Shown: positions 45,711 to 54,589 of the stretch, one piece after another
Layout: every line of letters begins with the position of its first letter
Position numbering within the stretch: position 1 is the stretch's first letter
Assembly (NCBI GenBank): GCA_030601885.1
Contig: JAUWAU010000019.1
Location: 1-64,000 of the forward strand
Direction: 5' to 3'
From: Armatimonadota bacterium
GTDB lineage: Bacteria; Armatimonadota; Zipacnadia; JAUWAU01
DNA: 64,000 nt
Position numbers and translations under genes: made by a program
The notes under the pieces: model-generated
Database searches by the model: none
What the model was told of the DNA's origin: nothing
What the model saw: only the letters and a program-made list of their open reading frames with translations

Positions 45711-46841
45711 GTGGCAGCAAGAGACGCAGCACGGGACGCCGCAAGTGCTTCCGCACAGCCCGAGTCACTCATCATAGCTCTTCACCGCATTACGGCATGG
45801 CCGGCAATTGACCAGCAGGAGGAGCCTTTCGAAGACGTCCTGATTGGCCTCCTGCAAGCCGTGACGGACCACACCGACGCCCTCGCGTGCGCCATTGACG
45901 TTGACGCCCCCGACTGCCCCAAACTCTCCGTGAAAGTGAGCTGTGGGCAGCATCGTGCCCACGAGAATGAGCTTGTTCGTGACGCCCAAAGCGCCGCCGC
46001 GCGACTCGCCATGGCGCGGGGACAAGCGGTCGTGCTCGCCAGCCCGGCGGGCGCGACCCCCTCGCCTTGGACGCCTGCCGGGGCCGACGCCCCGGCGCTC
46101 ATCGGCTCCATGCTGTCTGTTCCCCTCAAGGTCGGCGGGCGGATCGCTGGGGCCTTCACGGCGTATTTCTCCGCAGACACACCACGCCACGCGGCCGAGC
46201 TCAGCTTTTACGAGGTCGTGGCGGCCTACCTGGGCATGCACGTCGAGCACGGGCGCATTCTGCGACATGCTGCCGGTGGCTACCGGCGCACCGTTGTGCT
46301 GCTGGCGGACGCTCTTGAGGCGCGAGATCCGTATACGCGCGGTCATTCGCAGCGTGTTGCCAGCACGGCGCGCGACGTGGCCAAGCTCATGAAACTTCCC
46401 GAGGGCGACCAGGAGACCCTTCACGAGGTCGGTCAACTGCACGACCTCGGGAAAGTGCGCATCGACCCAGAGATCCTCAACAAGAAGGAGCCCCTCACTG
46501 CGCAGGAGCGTGCGCTCATTCACAAACATCCGTTGGAGGGGGAACGTATCCTCGCGCCGCTGAAGTGGTTGAAGTCAGAGCTGCGGCTGATACGCTCCCA
46601 TCACGAGCGCCCGGATGGCACTGGCTATCCCGATGGACTTTCCGGCGATCAGCTCTCCATGTTGGTGCGCGTGCTGTCGGTGGCCGATGCCTACGATGCG
46701 ATGACCTCGCAGCGCGCCTATCGTCCGGCCCACAGTCAGCAGCGCGCCATCGCCGAGCTCCGCGCCCATAGTGGGACCCAGTTTGGTCCTGAGGCGGTGG
46801 ACGGGTTATTGGCGTTGCTCAAGCATCAGCGGGGCTCGTAG
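45711..46841 (+). CDS. GAF-like + HD-GYP c-di-GMP phosphodiesterase
   Basis: 376 residues, GTG start with GGGAGGA upstream. Residues about 25-180 look like a GAF sensor (MLSVPLKVGGRIAGAFTAYF). The HD-GYP domain follows with all key positions: GHSQRVAS, QLHDLGKVRID, HKHPLEGERIL, HHERPDGTGYPDGL, ADAYDAMTSQRAYRPA and FGPEAV. HD-GYP enzymes hydrolyse c-di-GMP to pGpG or GMP. Together with the degenerate GGDEF protein at 58296 it suggests c-di-GMP signalling in this organism. Confidence 0.93.
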   Translation: MAARDAARDAASASAQPESLIIALHRITAWPAIDQQEEPFEDVLIGLLQAVTDHTDALACAIDVDAPDCPKLSVKVSCGQHRAHENELVRDAQSAAARLAMARGQAVVLASPAGATPSPWTPAGADAPALIGSMLSVPLKVGGRIAGAFTAYFSADTPRHAAELSFYEVVAAYLGMHVEHGRILRHAAGGYRRTVVLLADALEARDPYTRGHSQRVASTARDVAKLMKLPEGDQETLHEVGQLHDLGKVRIDPEILNKKEPLTAQERALIHKHPLEGERILAPLKWLKSELRLIRSHHERPDGTGYPDGLSGDQLSMLVRVLSVADAYDAMTSQRAYRPAHSQQRAIAELRAHSGTQFGPEAVDGLLALLKHQRGS

Positions 46842-47011
46842 CCTCGGCCTCAGCGGGAGCCCGTCAAGTTCCCGACACGTCCCGCCAAGAACCGACGCAC
46901 TCTCTCGTGCTGACAGCCACGAGGGTGTGTGGATGGCAACTCGCTCAAGGTCTCGAGGGGGTCGTGCGCCCCGAGCGTGCCGACGTCTTGGACGTGGCTG
47001 GTGGGGCAAGG

Positions 47012-47236
47012 CTAGAGCCGCATAAACTCCTCGACCGTTAATCCCGCCTGGGAGATGATGGCCCTCAGCGTTCCTCGCGTAAGATCCCCCGGATGATTCG
47101 GTACAGTCGTCCTCCGCCGCGTCTCCGGGTTGTGCCAGATCTCGTGGCTTCCTTTTGCCTGCCGATCGAAGCGGAAGCCAGCACGCCGCAGCCTGCGCAC
47201 GACCTCTCGTGCCGACAGAGGTTTGAGACGACTCAT
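47012..47236 (-). CDS. hicA: HicA-family toxin (mRNA interferase)
   Basis: 74 residues, dsRBD-like fold: LKPLSAREVVRRLRRAGFRFDRQAKGSHEIW with the catalytic His in GSHEIW, and VPNHPGDLTRGTLRAIISQAGLTVEEF. This is the standard HicA length and pattern. HicA cleaves mRNA independently of ribosomes and is neutralised by HicB. Its ATG overlaps the end of hicB (ATGA), so translation is coupled to the antitoxin. Confidence 0.92.
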   Translation of the reverse strand: MSRLKPLSAREVVRRLRRAGFRFDRQAKGSHEIWHNPETRRRTTVPNHPGDLTRGTLRAIISQAGLTVEEFMRL

Positions 47237-47475
47237 TCGTTTATGGCCACCGGTATTGCAATACGCTCGGGAGGAACGCTGTCCAGGCCTTCCGGCAGCG
47301 GATCGCCATGCTCGATGCAGGACTCGGCGATCTTCCGCGCTACATCCGTAGCAATCTCGACAGTCTCCGCATAAGTGCGCCCCTGAGCAACAAGGCCGGG
47401 GATGCTGTCGCTCGTGGCCAAGTATCCGCCTTCTTCCAAAGGCTTGACTTTGATGTAGGCAAAACGTTCCGCCAT
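47233..47475 (-). CDS. hicB: HicB-family antitoxin
   Basis: 80 residues from ATG 47475 (AGGTGA just upstream). Partial RNase H-like fold with GGYLATSDSIPGLVAQGRTYAETVEIA, the family signature. No separate DNA-binding domain, as in the short HicB type. The antitoxin gene is first in the operon; an extended -10-like TGGTACACT lies about 20 nt before the start. It binds and blocks HicA. Confidence 0.9.
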   Translation of the reverse strand: MAERFAYIKVKPLEEGGYLATSDSIPGLVAQGRTYAETVEIATDVARKIAESCIEHGDPLPEGLDSVPPERIAIPVAINE

Positions 47476-47642
47476 CGCTCTCACCTGCCGTCAGTGTACC
47501 ACAGCATCTGGGCGTAAGTCCATACGCGCAGCCCCACGGCGCCGGAAGGGAGCAGGTACACTGGAGAAGAAAGGCGGCCACAGACAGGCCGCGGGGGCGC
47601 AGGGGGCGGCGGCCCCGCCATCCAAAGCGAGGAGCGATCGAC

Positions 47643-48587
47643 ATGCAGTATCGCAAACTCGGTGAAACCGGCATAGACGTTTCCGTCATCACGCTGGGTG
47701 CGTGGGTGTACGGCGTGGATGCATGGGCGGATGTGAAGGACGACGAGTCCGTTCAGGCGATTCATGCCGCGTTGGACGCGGGCATAAACATCATCGACAC
47801 CGCGGCAGGCTACGGCGGTGGGTACTCAGAGCGCGTTGTGGGCGAGGCCGTCAAAGGGCGTCGCGACGAGGTGCTGTTGGCGAGCAAGTGTGGCGCCCAG
47901 CCCGAGCGCATCAAGCAGCAGATCGACGAGTGCCTGCAGAATATGCAGATGGACTACATTGACCTGTACCAGGTGCACTATCCGAGCCCGCGCATCCCCG
48001 TTCCGGAAACCATTGGGGCGATGGCCGAGATACAGCAGGCGGGCAAGACGCGGTTCATCGGCGTATCCAACTTCTCGCTCGAGCAGCACCGCGAGGCGCT
48101 CGACACGGCTCGCATCGAGACCTCTCAGCCGCCCTTCAACGTGTTCTGGCGCGAGATCGACGACGACGTGCTGCCGTTCTGTCGCGAGCACAACATCGCC
48201 GTGCTCCCGTACAGTTCGCTGGCCCAGGGGCTGCTGGCCGGCAGGTTCCGGAAGCGGGAGGACATTCCGGACGACATTCGTTCGAAGAATAAGCTGATGG
48301 CCGATGATATCTTCGAGCAGTGTGTGGAGGTCGTCGAGCACATCGAGGAAGTCGCGGCAGAGCACGGCAAGAGCGTGGTGCAGGCGGCCATCAACTGGAC
48401 GATGAACGTCCCCGGCATTACGTCGCCCATCGTCGGCGCCCGGCGGTCATCACAGGTTCAGGAGAACACCGGCGGCGTTGGCTGGAAGCTGACGGATGAC
48501 GAGATGGCTGAGATCAGCCGGCGGGGCCTCGAGATCGCCAAGCGGCTCGACTACTCCAGCAACATGTGGGGCTATTCGCCGAAATAG
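47643..48587 (+). CDS. Aldo/keto reductase
   Basis: 314 residues, GAGGAG 8 nt before the ATG. The AKR tetrad is visible: Asp in INIIDTA, Tyr in GYGGGYSE, Lys in LLASKCGAQ and His in LYQVHYPS. Start MQYRKLGETGIDVSVITLG is typical of AKR families using NADPH. Substrate unknown; related proteins act on sugars and aldehydes. A GC hairpin follows the stop. Confidence 0.92.
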   Translation: MQYRKLGETGIDVSVITLGAWVYGVDAWADVKDDESVQAIHAALDAGINIIDTAAGYGGGYSERVVGEAVKGRRDEVLLASKCGAQPERIKQQIDECLQNMQMDYIDLYQVHYPSPRIPVPETIGAMAEIQQAGKTRFIGVSNFSLEQHREALDTARIETSQPPFNVFWREIDDDVLPFCREHNIAVLPYSSLAQGLLAGRFRKREDIPDDIRSKNKLMADDIFEQCVEVVEHIEEVAAEHGKSVVQAAINWTMNVPGITSPIVGARRSSQVQENTGGVGWKLTDDEMAEISRRGLEIAKRLDYSSNMWGYSPK

Positions 48588-48601
48588 CCGCCGAACGTCT
48601 C

Positions 48602-48616
48602 CGGGGGAATCCCCCG
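48602..48616 (+). terminator. GC hairpin after the aldo/keto reductase gene
   Basis: CGGGGG-AAT-CCCCCG, 14 bases past the stop. A strong stem but with no T-run after it, so termination may need Rho or another factor. Confidence 0.4.
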
Positions 48617-48679
48617 CCGGATCGGTATGAACGATTGACAGGCGGTGCAGGCCCGGTCCGGAGCAGGACATCCGTGGCA

Positions 48680-48838
48680 ATGCGAGGTGGCGGCTACAGC
48701 TACTGCATAGATCATTCAGTCGCCCCCACGGTCAGCCTGGAGCACTACGAATACGTGCTGCAGCTTGCCGTGAGTTGGGCTCATACTGCTGAGAGCAAAG
48801 CCATTCAACCCCCCGCTTCAGCCCCATCCTGCTTCTAA
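48680..48838 (+). pseudogene. C-terminal remnant of a uroporphyrinogen-decarboxylase-like gene
   Basis: Within the 423-base gap between the aldo/keto reductase gene and the receiver-STAS gene. Codons from 48680 read MRGGGYSYCIDHSVAPTVSLEHYEYV, which follows the GGGY..IDH..PP.VSLENY.YY end of UroD-like proteins. A random-looking tail runs to the stop at 48838. Nothing upstream resembles the rest of the protein. The remaining 48839-49010 shows no gene. Confidence 0.55.
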
Positions 48839-49010
48839 CGTACTCCGCTGACGCTGCGATGGTCCTCGCCGGCGAGGGCGGCCTCGCAGCCGCTCAAGAT
48901 GGCCATATGTCTGCCGATAATGAGGTGTGCGTAGTGCATCCTGATTGGAACAGGGCGGGGGGCGCCTTGGCGGGTCATGAGGCGCTCTGTAGACGCGGGG
49001 AGTCGCCGCT

Positions 49011-50192
49011 ATGCCAAGTGCCTCGATCCTCATCGCAGATGACGATGAACACGTGCGGGCCGTCCTGAGGGATATCCTGACCGAGGCAAATCACCATGTG
49101 GTCGCAGTCCCGGACGGGCCAACGGCGGTCCGCGAGGCGGCATATGGGAAGTTTGACATTACGTTCATTGATGTGCATATGCCCCATCAGGACGGGGTCG
49201 AGACGCTGCGCACCCTTCGAACGGTGGCGCCCGATACTCGTTATGTCATGATCAGCGGCGTACGTGACCCGGAGCTGGCGGAGACGTGTCGGCGGCTTGG
49301 CGCCGAGGCGTGCCTCTGGAAGCCTCTGCAGCTCCAGCAGATCGTCCAGCTCGTGGAGGACCTCGTTCAGCCCAAGGGCGATCTCTTCTCCTGGGAGGGG
49401 GTGGAGGAGAGGCCCCGAGTGCCCGCTCCGGAGGAGCGACGGGATGAGGAGCCAGAGGAGCCGGTTCCAGTGCCATCAGAGCCTGATGCGACGCCGGCGA
49501 AGGGCGTGCGGCTCAGAGACCCATGTGCGGTACTGCGATCGGCCGAGAATGGCGAGGTACTGGTTCGAGTCGCGTGCACTGTCTATGCAGTACTGGACGC
49601 GGGGGGGCGCTCGGCGCGTGAGTGGCGGGGCGCCGTCGATGACTTCCACCGCTCGTCGTCCGGCGAGCCGGCAGTGAGCCAAGCGCTCTCCGGCACACTC
49701 GTATTGCGCGACGCGGTCCACGGCCTATTCACCGGGGATGCAACACTGCGCGGGAAAGAGATCGTCGCCGATGGGCCACTCCGACACAAGGCCCCGCTCT
49801 TGACGAAGAGCTTTCGAGTCAGTGTCCGCAAGGCGGCGAAAGATCCGTCGGTGACCATCGTAGAGCCGGACGGGGATCTGTCCGGGGCTCACATCCGCGA
49901 GTTCGCCGATGCCTTGCGGGGTGCCATGCGGGACGGGCGCAGCCGCATCGTGGTGCAGTTTGACGGGCTCAGCTTCATCGACAGCGGCGCCGTGAACACG
50001 TGCCTCCGCACAGTGCAGCAGCTTCGGGCACGCAATGGGGATCTGAAGATCGCGGGCGCCAAAGGGGATATTTGGCGCATCATCGAGACGCTCGGCGCGC
50101 ATCGGACGCTCTCCTGTTTTGCCACCGACGCCGATGCTGTGAGCAGCTTCGCCCGCAACTCCCGCTTCGACCGCACACGCAGCCGCGCCTGA
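49011..50192 (+). CDS. Response regulator with REC, middle and STAS domains
   Basis: 393 residues. Receiver domain at 1-125: acidic pocket ADDDEHVR, phospho-acceptor Asp in FIDVHMP (about 53) and Lys in CLWKPLQ. A charged Pro/Glu linker follows, then a middle beta-rich domain (about 160-270) with DPCAVLRSAENGEVLVRVACTVY that I do not recognise. The C-terminal STAS domain (about 280-385) has SVTIVEPDGDLSG and VQFDGLSFIDSGAVNTCL, including the Ser position phosphorylated in SpoIIAA-type antagonists. It may link a two-component signal to a partner-switching pathway. No histidine kinase, RsbW-like kinase or sigma factor is adjacent. Confidence 0.85.
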   Translation: MPSASILIADDDEHVRAVLRDILTEANHHVVAVPDGPTAVREAAYGKFDITFIDVHMPHQDGVETLRTLRTVAPDTRYVMISGVRDPELAETCRRLGAEACLWKPLQLQQIVQLVEDLVQPKGDLFSWEGVEERPRVPAPEERRDEEPEEPVPVPSEPDATPAKGVRLRDPCAVLRSAENGEVLVRVACTVYAVLDAGGRSAREWRGAVDDFHRSSSGEPAVSQALSGTLVLRDAVHGLFTGDATLRGKEIVADGPLRHKAPLLTKSFRVSVRKAAKDPSVTIVEPDGDLSGAHIREFADALRGAMRDGRSRIVVQFDGLSFIDSGAVNTCLRTVQQLRARNGDLKIAGAKGDIWRIIETLGAHRTLSCFATDADAVSSFARNSRFDRTRSRA

Positions 50193-50214
50193 GTCGGCCA
50201 GTGCACGTGCGCTA

Positions 50215-50940
50215 TCACCCGCCGCCTTCGTGCTCGCGGATGTAGGCGGTGATGCGCTTGATACGGTCTTGGGTGCGAGGGTGGGTGCGGAAGTACGTTT
50301 CGAGGCGGGAGGGGCCCTGCCCCTCTTTCTGTCGCAGCTTCTCGAAGAACCGGACCATGCCCCACGGGTCATAGCCGCCGCGAGCGGCGTACCGGACGCC
50401 GATGCGGTCGGCCTCGAGCTCGTCGGCGCGGCTATGCTGGAGCATCACCAGCCCGGCCGCGGTGTTCGCGATGTCGGCGCCCTTTTTGCCCCCGACGAGG
50501 ATCTGGATCAACGTCTGCGCTCCCAGGCGCCGTTCGAGTTGCTCGACGCTGTGGCGCTGGTCAATGTGCCCGATCTCATGCGCCGTCAGGCAGGCGAGCG
50601 CGTCGTCGTCGCTGCCGAGAAAATCGATAATGCCCTCGGTGAGGTACACAAACCCACCGGGTGCGGCGAAGGCGTTTACGTCGGCCGTGGCCAGCACCCG
50701 GAATTGGTAGGAAATACTCGTGCGGCGGGCCTGGTCGGCCATAGCCGCGCCGATCCGCTCCACGCGTGCGACGGCGCGCCTATCCCTTGAGAGTCCATGC
50801 TGGGACACGAGCTGCCGATCCACGTTCTGACCGATCTCGATCTCCTGTCGCGTGCTGATGAGGAAGCCCCCATCGCCGCAGCCCCCCATAAGGCCGAGGG
50901 CTATGGCAAACACTCCGCCAACCTTCGCTGCGCGTAGCAT
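50215..50940 (-). CDS. M48-family metalloprotease, lipoprotein
   Basis: 241 residues from ATG 50940, selected because it gives a lipoprotein signal (VGGVFAIALGLMGGC, Cys near 20). Zinc motif TAHEIGHIDQRHS and third ligand Glu in ELEADRIGVRYA, followed by YFRTHPRTQDRIKRI, as in BepA/LoiP-type periplasmic M48 proteases. These work in outer-membrane protein quality control. The longer upstream frame lacks a signal and is rejected. Confidence 0.9.
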   Translation of the reverse strand: MLRAAKVGGVFAIALGLMGGCGDGGFLISTRQEIEIGQNVDRQLVSQHGLSRDRRAVARVERIGAAMADQARRTSISYQFRVLATADVNAFAAPGGFVYLTEGIIDFLGSDDDALACLTAHEIGHIDQRHSVEQLERRLGAQTLIQILVGGKKGADIANTAAGLVMLQHSRADELEADRIGVRYAARGGYDPWGMVRFFEKLRQKEGQGPSRLETYFRTHPRTQDRIKRITAYIREHEGGG

Positions 50941-51092
50941 TGCTCCGTTTCCCCTCCGTCCAGCAGGTACCGAAAGAGTAGGTTGGGCCCGACAGTACTC
51001 TACCCATACAGTGCACGGCTCAGGAGCGATCCGGGCCGCTCCATTATCAGGGAGCGGCCCGGATTGTCCATAGCACACTGCCGGCGAAGCCA

Positions 51093-52439
51093 CTAGCGGT
51101 GCTCAAAAACAGGATGACTCCGAAGACCCCATCGGCCCTTTCCTCGCGAGCCCGGAGGGCTCTGGCTGGCTCTCGTGCTCGTCTTGGGCGGCTCGAAGAT
51201 GCTGTATTTCTTGCTGCTCTTCTTCGGCTTGGCGTCATCCGTCAGGTCAAAATCTGCCAGAGCAGTGACGCCCACGCCCTGGACGCGGCTGAGGAACTTA
51301 CCAGGCCGCTTGGTCGATATCGGGATGTAGATGTCGATCTCCAGCGTATTCTTCCACGGTGTCTCGATCTGCGCAACGGCCTGCACAAGTCGCAGGTCGT
51401 GCTTCGGGCCGTTCACCCGCGCGGCGCCGATGCGGATACCGTCGGGTACGCTGAGGATGGGGACCCATTTGTCGCCGTATCGCTCCTTGTACCAAGCGTC
51501 GTCGTACTGCTCGACGGGCTGGGGCGGCTGCTCTGGTTGCGGTGGCTGCTCGGCCGGCTCGGGTGGCCGAGTGCTCTCAACGCCCGCCGCATCCAGTGCT
51601 TCGGCGATGTTGGCGGCCCACACACGCGCAAGGTTGTCCTGGGTCGATGCGTTAAGCTGCGCATGGTAGGGGTCAACATAGGCGATGAGCTTCTTGCCCA
51701 TCAGAACGGCAGGACGATCCTTGTACTCGCCGGCAAGCAGGTTCGTCGGGCCATAGCCGGCCTTGACGACGTCCCGAAGGCGCTTGGCGATGCCCTTCGC
51801 GCGATCCAGGGGGCTCTGGCCCTCCAGGCCCCGCCAGATGCGGATGACGAGGCGATCGTTGATGAGCACGTCGCCCACGAGGTCGTCACCCATCCGTGTG
51901 CGCCCGGCTTCAATGCTGAGCTCGGGCTCCGCGGGCGGCGCAGCGTCGCGCTCCGCACGGGCAATAGCATTGGCGATATTGCCAGCCCACGTGCGCGCGA
52001 GCCGGGCCGTGGGAGTAGAATTGTACTGCGCGTCGGCCGGGTCCACAGTCACGATCTTTTCACCATCGGCCAGCACGGCCTCGTACCCGCCTATCTGACC
52101 GGCGCGGAAGTGGTACGAAGCGGCCCCGGCGGTGAGCACCTTCCGGATGTTGCCGGCGGCTATCAGCGCGCGCTCGTAGCCGTCGTACCAGCCGGCATTC
52201 ACCAGATACTCGATCACCGGAGTGCCATCAATGAGCACCCTCCCGAGCACGGCGCCGGCTTGAGTGGCCTTCTGAGCCTGAATGTCGGGCTTGGCTCCCT
52301 CCGCGGCCAGCGCCGGGACACCGAAGGTGACCTCCGGGGCGGTGCCAACGGGTGAAAACCCGACGAAAGTGGAGGCCAGTGCGATCACCACGATTCCCAC
52401 CAGCAGCAACCGCAGGCCCATACGATCCACATATCTCAT
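51093..52439 (-). CDS. Secreted protein with internal duplication and shared C-terminal domain
   Basis: 448 residues with GGAGG 10 nt upstream. Signal peptide LRLLLVGIVVIALAS. Two tandem ~95-residue repeats: the first contains YNSTPTARLARTWAGNIANAI, the second LNASTQDNLARVWAANIAEAL, both after a (V/Y)VDP..AQ strand. A Pro/Gln-rich linker (about 285-310) follows. The C-terminal domain GAARVNGPKHDLRLVQAV matches the end of the neighbouring protein (GAAQVMGPSHRVKKVQAV). A basic Ser/Pro tail ends it. No family is recognised. Likely cotranscribed with 52474 behind the promoter at 52997. Confidence 0.75.
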   Translation of the reverse strand: MRYVDRMGLRLLLVGIVVIALASTFVGFSPVGTAPEVTFGVPALAAEGAKPDIQAQKATQAGAVLGRVLIDGTPVIEYLVNAGWYDGYERALIAAGNIRKVLTAGAASYHFRAGQIGGYEAVLADGEKIVTVDPADAQYNSTPTARLARTWAGNIANAIARAERDAAPPAEPELSIEAGRTRMGDDLVGDVLINDRLVIRIWRGLEGQSPLDRAKGIAKRLRDVVKAGYGPTNLLAGEYKDRPAVLMGKKLIAYVDPYHAQLNASTQDNLARVWAANIAEALDAAGVESTRPPEPAEQPPQPEQPPQPVEQYDDAWYKERYGDKWVPILSVPDGIRIGAARVNGPKHDLRLVQAVAQIETPWKNTLEIDIYIPISTKRPGKFLSRVQGVGVTALADFDLTDDAKPKKSSKKYSIFEPPKTSTRASQSPPGSRGKGRWGLRSHPVFEHR

Positions 52440-52473
52440 CTCTCATTTTCCTCCTTAGGGCTGCCTGCAGCGG

Positions 52474-52929
52474 CTACAGCGGGAACTTGATGTTCGCCGA
52501 AACGCCGGTTCCGCCGACCATGCGAATCGTTCGCGTCAGCTCTTTCCGCGTTGAGACGGGCAGCAGTGCTCGGGCACGGAAGCGGCCAATGGGGATCTCG
52601 ACCTCCACGACCGCCTGTACTTTCTTCACGCGGTGGCTGGGTCCCATGACCTGTGCCGCCCCAACGGCACTGCCGGCACCCCCGACGCGGATGATCTCGA
52701 CGAGCTTAGTCTCGCCTTCGATCCTGGCGTGTTTTTGACCCAAGATGCGATTGATGAAGCGATCCATATCGTCGCCCCACTTGTCAAGCACCAAGCCGAC
52801 GCCAAGAATCTTGATGCCCTTTCCGAGAATGCCGTCGAACAGGCCCGCATCCGCGCGCTGGCTAACGCCGGTGGTCAAGAGAAGAACGAAAGCCACAAGC
52901 AGTACGGCACATAGCTGGTTGCACTTCAC
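52474..52929 (-). CDS. Small secreted protein sharing a domain with its neighbour
   Basis: 151 residues, GTG start with GGAGG about 9 nt upstream. Signal peptide LCAVLLVAFVLLLTTGV. Then GILGKGIKILGVGLVLDKWGDDMDRFINRILG, an amphipathic segment, and a beta-rich C-terminal domain (GAAQVMGPSHRVKKVQAVVEVEIP to VSANIKFPL) homologous to the end of the 448-residue protein downstream. Function unknown. Confidence 0.72.
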   Translation of the reverse strand: MKCNQLCAVLLVAFVLLLTTGVSQRADAGLFDGILGKGIKILGVGLVLDKWGDDMDRFINRILGQKHARIEGETKLVEIIRVGGAGSAVGAAQVMGPSHRVKKVQAVVEVEIPIGRFRARALLPVSTRKELTRTIRMVGGTGVSANIKFPL

Positions 52930-52996
52930 AAGCTGTCACCTCCTCCGTGCAAGGCTCTCGGCCAATCCCAAACGACTTGTTTACATTTCCGTGCAT

Positions 52997-53023
52997 ACTA
53001 TACCACACCCGGGGCGTGGTCAA
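52997..53023 (-). promoter_or_regulatory. Sigma-70-like promoter for the two secreted-protein genes
   Basis: On the minus strand: TTGACC (53023-53018), 15-nt spacer, TATAGT (53002-52997). TAGTAT two bases further on gives the optimal 17-nt spacing but fewer matches. It lies about 70 bases before the GTG at 52929, and is AT-rich against the background. Confidence 0.5.
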
Positions 53024-53147
53024 TCCACTTATGAGCAAGGTCACACGTTGGCCGGCGAGAAATGTTGGCAGGACAGCGTATTCGTGCACTGATGCGCAGC
53101 AGTAGGCCGACGTGCGCCTTAATTCGCCGATGGAGGTGCAGATCACC

Positions 53148-54215
53148 ATGGCAGAGACGATCTCAGCGGGTTTCATCGGCTGCGGCAGCCATGCGCGCCG
53201 GAATGTACTGCCGGCGCTGCAGTTTTCCCCCGTCAGTCTGCAGGCGACGTGTGACTTGGAGATTGAGAAGGCCGAGGAGTGTGCCCGCCAGTTCGGGGCG
53301 GCGCGGTGGTACACCAGCCACATGCAGATGCTGGAAAGCGAAGCGCTGGACGCCGTGTTCATTGTGACCAACTACGATGAGGATGGTCGCCCGCGGTACC
53401 CGGCACTGGCCACGGACTGCATGCATGCGGGGTGCCACGCGTGGATCGAGAAACCACCGGCCGCGAGTGTGGCGGAGATAGAGGGGATGCAGCGGGTGAG
53501 CGAGGAGACAGGGAAATTCGTTCTCGTCGGTTTCAAGAAGTGCTTCGTCCCGGCCGTCCGGCGGACGCGGGAGATCATGCAGCGAGAGGAGTTCGGCGCA
53601 CTGACGTCGCTGTACGTGCGCTATCCGCAGCGAATGCCGTCCGAGGAAGCCAAGCGCGCCGGCGGGCGGAAGGTGCGCGGCTTTCTGGATCACGTTGTGC
53701 ATCCGGGATCCATCGTTCAGTGCCTCGGCGGCCCGGTCAGCACCGTGATCCACCAACGCTGCGTTCATGGGGACGATGATGCCGGAGGCGGCTTTGCCCT
53801 GCTTCGATTTGCCAGCGGGGCCGTGGGGACGATGCACTTCGCCGCGCCGCAGTCGGCGACGAGCCCCTTGGAGCGCGTCGAGGTCATTGGCCAGGGGGCC
53901 AACATAGTCATCGACAATGGTGTCAAGCTCACTTACTACCGCCCGGGGAGTCGCGGCCCGGGCGGCTACGGCGGCGCCACCAACTACATGGGCGACGACG
54001 CGGCGGCTCCGATCTACTGGGAGCCGGAGTTCTCCTTGGGGCAGCTCTACAACAAGGGGCTTTTTCTTCTCGGGTATGCCCAGTCGGTCCGGTACTTCGC
54101 GCAATGTGTACTGGCCAACGATCGCCCGACACTATGCGGCCTTGAGGATGCGCTGCAGATAATGAAGCTGTACCAGGCACTGCTGCAGCCCGAAGGGCAG
54201 GTCATTTCACTGTAA
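53148..54215 (+). CDS. Gfo/Idh/MocA family oxidoreductase
   Basis: 355 residues from ATG 53148 (GGAGG 11 nt upstream). N-terminal Rossmann fold AGFIGCGSHARRNVLPALQF with the CDLE acidic end, and the family's HAWIEKPPA, here EKP with the Lys for NAD(P) chemistry. The C-terminal domain has FLDHVVHPGSIVQCL, with the catalytic Asp/His block. Substrates in the family are sugars and inositols; none can be assigned. Its 3' end overlaps the convergent gene at 54202 by 14 bases. Confidence 0.9.
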   Translation: MAETISAGFIGCGSHARRNVLPALQFSPVSLQATCDLEIEKAEECARQFGAARWYTSHMQMLESEALDAVFIVTNYDEDGRPRYPALATDCMHAGCHAWIEKPPAASVAEIEGMQRVSEETGKFVLVGFKKCFVPAVRRTREIMQREEFGALTSLYVRYPQRMPSEEAKRAGGRKVRGFLDHVVHPGSIVQCLGGPVSTVIHQRCVHGDDDAGGGFALLRFASGAVGTMHFAAPQSATSPLERVEVIGQGANIVIDNGVKLTYYRPGSRGPGGYGGATNYMGDDAAAPIYWEPEFSLGQLYNKGLFLLGYAQSVRYFAQCVLANDRPTLCGLEDALQIMKLYQALLQPEGQVISL

Positions 54216-54564
54216 CCGGGCCCGGCGGGGGTCCGCTGCGAATTGGTCGCCACGAGTACCGGCGCGCCGGCTCCGTCTCCGACATCGCCGCCCACGGATC
54301 GACCGGGGCGCCACAGTCCAGGATGAGTTGTGCGACACCATTGCGCCGTGCTGCAGCAACGCTGTGGCAGATGGCGCACTGGGGGTTGCTGCCGGAGCGT
54401 CGGCGGCAGTTCAGCAACTGGTTGGCCTTCACACACATTGCGATGGCCAGCTCCCGTCGGCCCAATTCCGTGTGCGCCTTCTGTAGGGCGCGTGCCAACC
54501 GTGCGATGGCTGTGTCATGCCGCTCAAAGGTCTCGCAGGCGATCTGAGACACAGGTGTGTGCAT
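54202..54564 (-). CDS. Hypothetical protein with Cys motif
   Basis: 120 residues. The first half is helical (FERHDTAIARLARALQKAHTELGRR), the second has QLLNCRRRSGSNPQCAICHSVAAARR, which may bind a metal or haem-like group (CAICH resembles CxxCH). No export signal. No family recognised. Downstream of 54590 on the same strand (gap 25 bases), so the two may be cotranscribed. Confidence 0.5.
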   Translation of the reverse strand: MHTPVSQIACETFERHDTAIARLARALQKAHTELGRRELAIAMCVKANQLLNCRRRSGSNPQCAICHSVAAARRNGVAQLILDCGAPVDPWAAMSETEPARRYSWRPIRSGPPPGPVTVK

Positions 54565-54589
54565 GGCGCCATCCCGGCCGTTGTCGGCT

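Noticed and set aside
47012..47692. 226-codon reading for the HicA locus
   Set aside because: Only the last 74 codons match HicA; the upstream part overlaps hicB in another frame.
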